Positions 15,382 to 19,882 of a stretch of DNA of 19,882 bases are shown here, in pieces. Origin of the DNA: a bacterium (lineage in GTDB: Bacteria; Planctomycetota; J058; JAJDCP01); NCBI GenBank assembly GCA_030428695.1, contig JAUIEM010000168.1, positions 1-19,882 on the forward strand, read 5' to 3'. Position numbers and translations under genes: made by a program. The notes beneath the pieces are model-generated. The model had not been told where the DNA came from. It did not search any database and saw only the letters and a list, made by a program, of their open reading frames with translations. Numbering within the stretch: position 1 is the stretch's first letter; each line of letters starts with the position of its first letter.

Positions 15382-15989
15382 GACTGACTCCTGCGCTCGC
15401 TGCCCGTCAGGACGGGGCGTTTCATCGTTCGTTGGGCGCGACGTGCGTCTTCGGCCCGCTCCCACTGTTCGAGGAACATCTTGCGGGCCTGATGCAGGCG
15501 CCACCGGGCCGTCGAGTGCGTGCACTCGACGATGTCGGCGATCGCCTTGCAGGACATGCCTTCGAGATCGCGCAGCTCGAGAACCCTTCGATACTTGTCG
15601 GGGATCCTCGCCAGGATCTTGTGGACCTGGGCGCGGGTCTCTTCGCTCTCGAGGTTGCGACCCGGGTCGGCGTGACTGACCGGCGCGCTGACCTCGAGCG
15701 GGACGTGGACCTTCTTCCGCTTGCGGAGGCAGTCGATGCAGAGGTTCTGCACGATCTGGTAGATCCAGGTCGAGAAGCGCTTGCTCGTATCGTAGCGATC
15801 GAGCGAGCGGTAGACCCGCGCGAAGGCTTCCTGCGAGACGTCGAGCGCGTCGTCGTGGTTGCGCACCATGCGCAGCGCGAAGCGGTACATGCGCTTCTGG
15901 TAGCGCTCGACCAGGTCGCGGAAGGCGCGCTGGTCTCCGCCACGACAGGCGATCACGAGCTCTGCATCGGACGGGGTCACGTCTGCCAA
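15378..15989 (-). CDS. ECF (sigma70 family, RpoE-like) sigma factor
   Basis: 203 residues. The start is TTG at 15989, supported by TGAGGA seven bases upstream; the next in-frame alternative, GTG at 15980, is too far from that site. Region 2 at ~25-95 (DLVERYQKRMYRFALRMV, DALDVSQEAFARVYRSLDRY, FSTWIYQIVQNLCIDCLRKRKK) binds core RNA polymerase and the -10 element. Region 4 at ~125-178 (ILARIPDKYRRVLELRDLEG, then CKAIADIVECTHSTARWRLH) is the helix-turn-helix that binds the -35 element. The intervening linker is short, as in ECF factors, and there is no regions 1.1 or 3. It overlaps the anti-sigma gene by 4 bp and leads a four-gene operon with the HtrA-like and HEAT-PDZ proteins. A role in envelope stress is inferred from context. 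An autoregulatory promoter was sought upstream but no convincing ECF motif was seen. Confidence 0.93.
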   Translation of the reverse strand: MADVTPSDAELVIACRGGDQRAFRDLVERYQKRMYRFALRMVRNHDDALDVSQEAFARVYRSLDRYDTSKRFSTWIYQIVQNLCIDCLRKRKKVHVPLEVSAPVSHADPGRNLESEETRAQVHKILARIPDKYRRVLELRDLEGMSCKAIADIVECTHSTARWRLHQARKMFLEQWERAEDARRAQRTMKRPVLTGSERRSQS

Positions 15990-15996
15990 GGGGCTG

Positions 15997-16002
15997 TCCT
16001 CA
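15997..16002 (-). promoter_or_regulatory. Ribosome binding site that fixes the TTG start of the ECF sigma factor
   Basis: TGAGGA on the minus strand ends seven bases before the TTG at 15989. No in-frame ATG exists near it, and the ATG at 16004 is out of frame and meets a stop after eight codons. The spacing supports the rare start codon. Confidence 0.6.
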
Positions 16003-16105
16003 TCGTTCTCATGTGTGCTACGGAGCTCCGGCCGGAATGATGGAGGCTTTCCCGGTTTTCTGCCCTGGCGGGCACAGAGGAGCCACGCTGGAGCCCCGAA
16101 CGCAA

Positions 16106-16135
16106 CGAAGCGCCACCCCGGGGGATGGCGCTTCG
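16106..16135 (-). terminator. Stem-loop after the repeat-protein gene (terminator-like)
   Basis: A perfect 10-bp stem (CGAAGCGCCA/TGGCGCTTCG) with a 10-nt GC-rich loop lies 23 bp past the repeat-protein stop. In the minus direction it is followed by TTGCG, so the T-tract is poor. It may separate the repeat gene from the ECF operon or act as an mRNA-end stabiliser. Confidence 0.6.
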
Positions 16136-16157
16136 CTTCGGCGCGGTCCGCGTCGGC

Positions 16158-17537
16158 TCAGAAGCGACCGCGGCGGCCTTCGCGCGGACGCTCGAGACGC
16201 CGCGGGCCGGGCTCGCCCTCGTCGCCCTCGCCGTCACGACGCATCTCCTCGAGGATACCCTCGAAACGCTCGCGCAGCGCTTCCATGTCGCCCTCGCGCA
16301 TCAGCTCGCGCAGGTCTTCGAAGCCCCCCTGCTCGCGCATCCACTCCATCAGCTGGCGGGGATCCTCGACCCCGAGGTCGTCGAGCAGCTCGCCCATCAG
16401 CCCGCGCATGCCGCGAGGACCCTCCGGACGCTGTTCGCGGGGATTGTCCGGACGCTGTTCGCGGGGATTGTCCGGGCGCTGCTCGGGGCGGTCCGGGCGC
16501 TGCTCGGGGCGGTCCGGGCGCTGCTCGGGACGGTCCGGGCGCTGCGGCATGCCTTCACGGAAGCGCTCGAGCTGTTCTTGCAGCTCGGGGATGTCCAGGT
16601 CCTCGAGACCGCGGAGCAGCTCACGCAGCATCTCCGGGTCGAAGGGCATGTCGCGGTCCCGGCCGTCACCGAAACGCTCGCGCAGGCCCTCGAGCATGTC
16701 GAGCATGTCCCGCATCTGCTCGGGGTCGCCGTCGAAGAAGCGCTCCGCCAGCTCGCGCAGCATCTCGCCACGGCCGAAGGGTCCCTCGTCAAAGCCGCGC
16801 GGAGCGTCCTGCCAGCGGTCCTGCCGCGGCGCGTCCTGCCAGCGGTCCTGCCGCGGCGCGTCCTGCCAGCGATCCTGCCGCGGCGCGTCCTGCCAGCGGT
16901 CCTGCCGCGGCGCCTGCCGACGGTCCTGCCGCGGCGCGTCCTGCCAGCGGTCCTGCCGCGGCGCGTCCTGCCAGCGGTCCTGCCGCGGAGCGTCCTGCCA
17001 GCGGTCCTGCCGCGGCGCGTCCTGCCAGCGGTCCTGCCGCGGCGCGTCCTGCCAGCGGTCCTGCCGACGGTCCTGCCGCGGCGCGTCCTGCCAGCGGTCC
17101 TGCCGCGGCGCGTCCTGCCAGCGGTCCTGCCGCGGGGCCTGCCGACGGTCCTGCCGCGGGGGCACATCGTACCCATGGGGAGCGCCCGGCGGCATGTCGT
17201 AGCCGTACTCGTAGTACTCGTGCAGCTCCATCATCCGATCGTGCCACGGGCCGAGCTCGAGCTCGCGGAGGCGCGGGTCGTTGAGCCAGCGCTCGTGCAG
17301 CTCCATCAACCAGGCGTGGTCCTCCGGCGACAGGCCCTGGTCACGCGGGGCGGCGCGGCGCTCGCGCGGCCCCTCGCTCAGCGCTTGCAGCTGGTTCTGG
17401 ATGTTCTCCAGCGCGTTGATGATCCGCTCCTGGCGTCGTTCGAGCGCGTCGAGACGGCGCTCCATGTCGCCCTGGGCGAAGGCGGAAGCGGCCAGGAAGA
17501 GCAGGCCGCTCAGCAGGGTTGTCGTACGAACGGGCAT
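16158..17537 (-). CDS. Exported, highly charged protein with nonapeptide tandem repeats
   Basis: 459 residues from the ATG at 17537, which has GGAGGGGG six bases upstream; an in-frame start at 17579 would put that ribosome site inside the coding region. A signal peptide covers 1-22 (LLSGLLFLAASAFAQ). Residues ~23-55 form a coiled coil (RRLDALERRQERIINALENI). A short helical, Trp/His-rich segment follows. Residues ~125-248 are about 14 copies of the nonapeptide APRQDRWQD (27-nt unit, nearly identical DNA). Residues ~250-335 are helical and acidic, with repeated LRELL/MLRELAERFF-like runs. A second repeat of PEQRPDR (21 nt) and NPREQRPD (24 nt) leads to a helical, Arg/Glu-rich C-terminus. I do not recognise the family. 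Much of it should be disordered polyampholyte, with one Trp per repeat. It lies 48 bp after the ResB-like gene and upstream of the ECF operon. Confidence 0.83.
   Translation of the reverse strand: MPVRTTTLLSGLLFLAASAFAQGDMERRLDALERRQERIINALENIQNQLQALSEGPRERRAAPRDQGLSPEDHAWLMELHERWLNDPRLRELELGPWHDRMMELHEYYEYGYDMPPGAPHGYDVPPRQDRRQAPRQDRWQDAPRQDRWQDAPRQDRRQDRWQDAPRQDRWQDAPRQDRWQDAPRQDRWQDAPRQDRWQDAPRQDRRQAPRQDRWQDAPRQDRWQDAPRQDRWQDAPRQDRWQDAPRGFDEGPFGRGEMLRELAERFFDGDPEQMRDMLDMLEGLRERFGDGRDRDMPFDPEMLRELLRGLEDLDIPELQEQLERFREGMPQRPDRPEQRPDRPEQRPDRPEQRPDNPREQRPDNPREQRPEGPRGMRGLMGELLDDLGVEDPRQLMEWMREQGGFEDLRELMREGDMEALRERFEGILEEMRRDGEGDEGEPGPRRLERPREGRRGRF
16420..16553. repeat. Second tandem array in the repeat-protein gene (24-nt x2, 21-nt x3)
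   Basis: Two adjacent 24-nt copies encode NPREQRPD and are followed by about three 21-nt copies encoding PEQRPDR. The copies are identical or differ at one or two bases, and every unit is a multiple of three, so the frame is kept. Confidence 0.85.
16794..17163. repeat. 27-nt coding minisatellite (~14 units)
   Basis: Near-identical 27-nt units encode APRQDRWQD. Most are perfect; a few carry single substitutions (for example near 16870 and 16988), and three units are shortened or lengthened in steps of whole codons (RQDRRQ variants). The identity at DNA level implies recent expansion by slippage or unequal exchange. The unit lacks stop codons in several frames, which creates long false open frames on both strands. 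Confidence 0.95.
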
Positions 17538-17585
17538 CGAGATCCCCCTCCGGGTGAGAGTGCTAGACGTTGTTTCCACGGCCGG

Positions 17586-19882
17586 TCAGGCATCGGTCCA
17601 GCCGGCGATCTTCTCGAGCAATGATCGTCCACTCGCTGTGCCCCCCTCCGCCTCGAGCACCAGGCACAGCTCCGCCCGACCGACCTCGCGCAGGACCGCG
17701 AAGTGCAGGTCGATGCTCGTGCTGAAGGCCCACAGCCACAAGCACAGGAAGCCGAGACCGAAACACCCGGCCAGCCAGGCCGGCGGCGGCAGCGCGACGG
17801 CGCGCAGCGCGGCGCGCACGAGCGGCTCGGCGGTCAGGGCGCGCCCCTGGACCTGCACCGGCTCATGCGGGTGCAGCGGCGTCACCGCGAGGCTGTCGGC
17901 CTCGGGCCGCAAAAGGAAGACCGACGGCAGCGCGAGGGTCGGCCCGGCCTCGCTCCAGGTCCGGGCCGCCGGACCTGCCCGGAGCACGAAGCTGCCCTCG
18001 CAACCCGGTAGCTCGAGCGGGATTCCGGTCGGCCACTCCGCGGTCTCGCCGTCGATGGTCAGGCGCACGGCGGTGTCGACGCCGCGCAACGCGAGCAGCC
18101 AACGGTTCCAGACCAGCAGCTGGGCGGTCTGGATCGACAGGGTGTCCCCGCTCGGCCCCAGCAGCCGCGCCTCATAGGACTGCGCCGGCGCCAGGCCCGC
18201 GTTCGGGGCCCGCTCCACCGTCCAGCCCAGGGCCGCGCTGTCGGAGAACACGCGCCGGTAGCGCTCCACGGCGAGCTCGGGGCTGAAGGCCCGCTCCGAG
18301 CGCGGGTAGTCGAGATGGGCCCGCGGGGCGACCTGCGCGAACAGGGCGACCAGCTCGAGGCGGTCGTCGCCGCCCTCGAGCGCCCGCGCCGCGCTGCCGA
18401 GCGCCGCCCGCCGGCGCTGCAGCCACCAGCCGACGCGGCGCAGGGCGCTCTCCAGCCGGCGCTGCTCGCGGCCGGACACCTGCGGCGCCGGGCCCGCGGC
18501 GCGCAGGCCGTCCGGCCCGAGCAGCCAGGCGCTCTGCGGCCCGGGCAGCAGGCTGGTGGCCAGCTGCTGCTCCGCGCCGCGCAGCGCCTGCCACGCCCGC
18601 TCCAGGCCCCGGTCGGTGCTCGCCAGTCCGCGTTCCGCCGCCCCGCTGCCCAGGTCGGTGCTGTCCGCCGGGCCCGCCCCCTCGACGCCGAGGCTGTCCG
18701 CGAGCGCTCCGAGCGCGGCCGCGAGGGCCGGCCGCCCGGACGCGTCCGCCGCCAGCCGATCGCGCAGGGCGACCAGCCCGCTGTCCACCTCGAGCAGCAG
18801 CGCCTCCGAAGGAGCGCGTCCCCGTGCGAGCTCGCGCTCGAGCCTCGCGGAGCCGAGCTCGAGAGCGCGCAGCTCGCTCGCCGCAGGACCGAGCCAGACA
18901 TCGTGGAGGCCGAGCGGCAGGCCGCGGGGCAGGGGCTCGCTGGCGTTCGCCTCGAGCTGCACCGTGGTCGCCCCCCCGCGCAACACGAAGGCGAGGACCA
19001 GCCCGACGCCCGCCGCGAACCCGAGCCGCGCGAGGCTCGCGAGCAGCACCCGGGGCGGGCCGCGCCGGGCACGACCGAGCAACCCGCGGCCGACGGTCTT
19101 GAGCAGCGGCTTCTTGAAGCCCGCCTTGGCGAGGATGTCCTTGACCTCCTGCTCCGCCCCGAGCCGCCGACGCGCGATCGGCAGGCGCACGCAGGCGGGA
19201 TGCTCGACGACCTTCTCCAAGGTCCCGAAGCGGAACCGCAGGCGCCGCGCCCGCACGCCGCGCACCACCGCCGCGACACCGTTGGCGAGCCAGCACACCG
19301 CGATCAAGCCGAGCAGGATCCACAGCACGGGCGAGAGCGCCGGCGCCTCGATCGCGAGCAGGTCCCACAGCTGCTCGCCGCGCCCGGACAGCGCCCAGGC
19401 GGGCGCCGGCCCGCCCCACAGGAAGAGCCCGAGCCAGGCGAGGCCGAGCAGGCTGTACAGCGTGAGGGTCGCCGGTCGATGGACGAACAGGACGAGCGCG
19501 AACAGGCGCCCGACGCCGGCGACCAGCAGCCCGGATTTCTCGCGCGGAGCCGTCGATGTCCGCACCGCTCGCGGCGCGCTCGAGGCGGGCACCAACTTCG
19601 GAGGCGCGGTGCTCTCCGCGGTCTCCTGGTCGCCCCCCGCCCCGCCCGCGGATCCGCGACGCGCCCGCGCCGCGAGACTCGAGCGCGCGCTCGCCGTGCG
19701 GCTCCGCTTCGCGGCGGCCGGGCCCTCGTCGGGCGCAGGGCCCTGCGCAGCGCTCTCCCCGGCCGGCGCTCTCGCCGCGGCTCGCGCCCGCGCTTCCGCT
19801 CGGGCCCGGGCGGCCGCACGAGCCCGGGCAGCGGCCCGCGCGCGCTCGGTCGCGGCCGGCGAGGGGGCCTCGGCGGCCGCTG
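17586..19882 (-). CDS. Multi-TM membrane protein with ResB/Ccs1-like topology, 5' end outside or unclear
   Basis: The frame is open to the window edge with no in-frame ATG. Internal candidates are TTG at 19595 and GTG at 19592, but neither has a good ribosome site, so the gene is treated as 5'-partial. The first ~95 visible codons encode an Ala/Arg/Glu low-complexity stretch. Numbered from 19595, transmembrane segments lie at ~42-61, 88-112 and 183-206. A large extracytoplasmic region (~207-602) contains a Leu/Arg/Ala-rich helical insertion (~235-430) and then beta-rich segments. A last transmembrane helix at ~606-624 is followed by a short cytoplasmic tail (ELCLVLEAEGGTASGRSLLE). Three helices, a large outer domain and a fourth helix with such a tail is the plan of ResB/Ccs1 cytochrome c biogenesis proteins, but sequence identity is weak and no CcsA-like gene is present. 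The ResB call is tentative; the membrane-protein call is firm. Confidence 0.62.
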   Translation of the reverse strand, partial: AAAEAPSPAATERARAAARARAAARARAEARARAAARAPAGESAAQGPAPDEGPAAAKRSRTASARSSLAARARRGSAGGAGGDQETAESTAPPKLVPASSAPRAVRTSTAPREKSGLLVAGVGRLFALVLFVHRPATLTLYSLLGLAWLGLFLWGGPAPAWALSGRGEQLWDLLAIEAPALSPVLWILLGLIAVCWLANGVAAVVRGVRARRLRFRFGTLEKVVEHPACVRLPIARRRLGAEQEVKDILAKAGFKKPLLKTVGRGLLGRARRGPPRVLLASLARLGFAAGVGLVLAFVLRGGATTVQLEANASEPLPRGLPLGLHDVWLGPAASELRALELGSARLERELARGRAPSEALLLEVDSGLVALRDRLAADASGRPALAAALGALADSLGVEGAGPADSTDLGSGAAERGLASTDRGLERAWQALRGAEQQLATSLLPGPQSAWLLGPDGLRAAGPAPQVSGREQRRLESALRRVGWWLQRRRAALGSAARALEGGDDRLELVALFAQVAPRAHLDYPRSERAFSPELAVERYRRVFSDSAALGWTVERAPNAGLAPAQSYEARLLGPSGDTLSIQTAQLLVWNRWLLALRGVDTAVRLTIDGETAEWPTGIPLELPGCEGSFVLRAGPAARTWSEAGPTLALPSVFLLRPEADSLAVTPLHPHEPVQVQGRALTAEPLVRAALRAVALPPPAWLAGCFGLGFLCLWLWAFSTSIDLHFAVLREVGRAELCLVLEAEGGTASGRSLLEKIAGWTDA

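Noticed and set aside
16794..17163. CRISPR array
   Set aside because: The repeats are contiguous without spacers and keep a coding frame, so this is a coding minisatellite.
16013..17624. Several long plus-strand and alternative minus-strand open frames over the repeat protein
   Set aside because: The 27-nt unit is a multiple of three and lacks stop codons in several frames, so these are artefacts. Only the minus-strand frame from 17537 has a signal peptide and a ribosome site.

Overview
The window is one GC-rich bacterial chromosomal segment. Nearly every gene lies on the minus strand; the one exception is a small membrane protein at 6105-6761. Several traits together suggest a Planctomycetota-like (or similar deep-branching, didermic) bacterium: HEAT-repeat and PDZ proteins in an ECF sigma operon, a NfeD/FloA membrane cluster, a type II secretion/type IV-like pseudopilin, and very large multi-PAS hybrid kinases. 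This placement is an inference from gene content, because no rRNA or other phylogenetic marker is present.

Layout. 1-580: C-terminally cut AAA+ ATPase with an intact Walker A and an altered Walker B. 778-5517: giant hybrid histidine kinase (2 GAF, 7 PAS, HisKA, HATPase, receiver). 5518-6104: a 587-bp divergent intergenic region of lower GC with short direct and inverted repeats. 6105-6761 (+): single-pass membrane protein of unknown role. 6883-8513: a two-gene unit in which a zinc-ribbon/single-TM protein precedes a pseudopilin, behind a plausible sigma70-type promoter. 8694-8845: tRNA-Leu(CAA) with its own promoter and terminator. 8819-12580: an operon of long ClpP-type NfeD, short NfeD, FloA flotillin and a small membrane-anchored protein, driven by a strong promoter at 12759-12786 whose spacer is a perfect 9-1-9 palindrome. 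12881-15989: a tightly packed four-gene operon of ECF sigma factor, zinc-binding membrane anti-sigma factor, HtrA-like protein that has lost its catalytic triad, and HEAT+PDZ protein. 16158-17537: exported, highly charged protein with two tandem-repeat arrays. 17586-19882: 5'-open multi-TM protein with ResB-like topology.

How the genes may work together. Most of the window concerns the cell envelope. The NfeD/FloA operon organises membrane microdomains and membrane proteolysis. The ECF operon resembles an RpoE/RseA/HtrA envelope-stress relay, but with a pseudoprotease and a HEAT-PDZ adaptor in place of an active HtrA. The repeat protein and the ResB-like protein lie upstream on the same strand. 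The strongest candidates for undescribed biology are the sigma/anti-sigma/pseudo-HtrA/HEAT-PDZ operon, the nonapeptide-repeat exported protein, and the zinc-ribbon protein paired with a pseudopilin.
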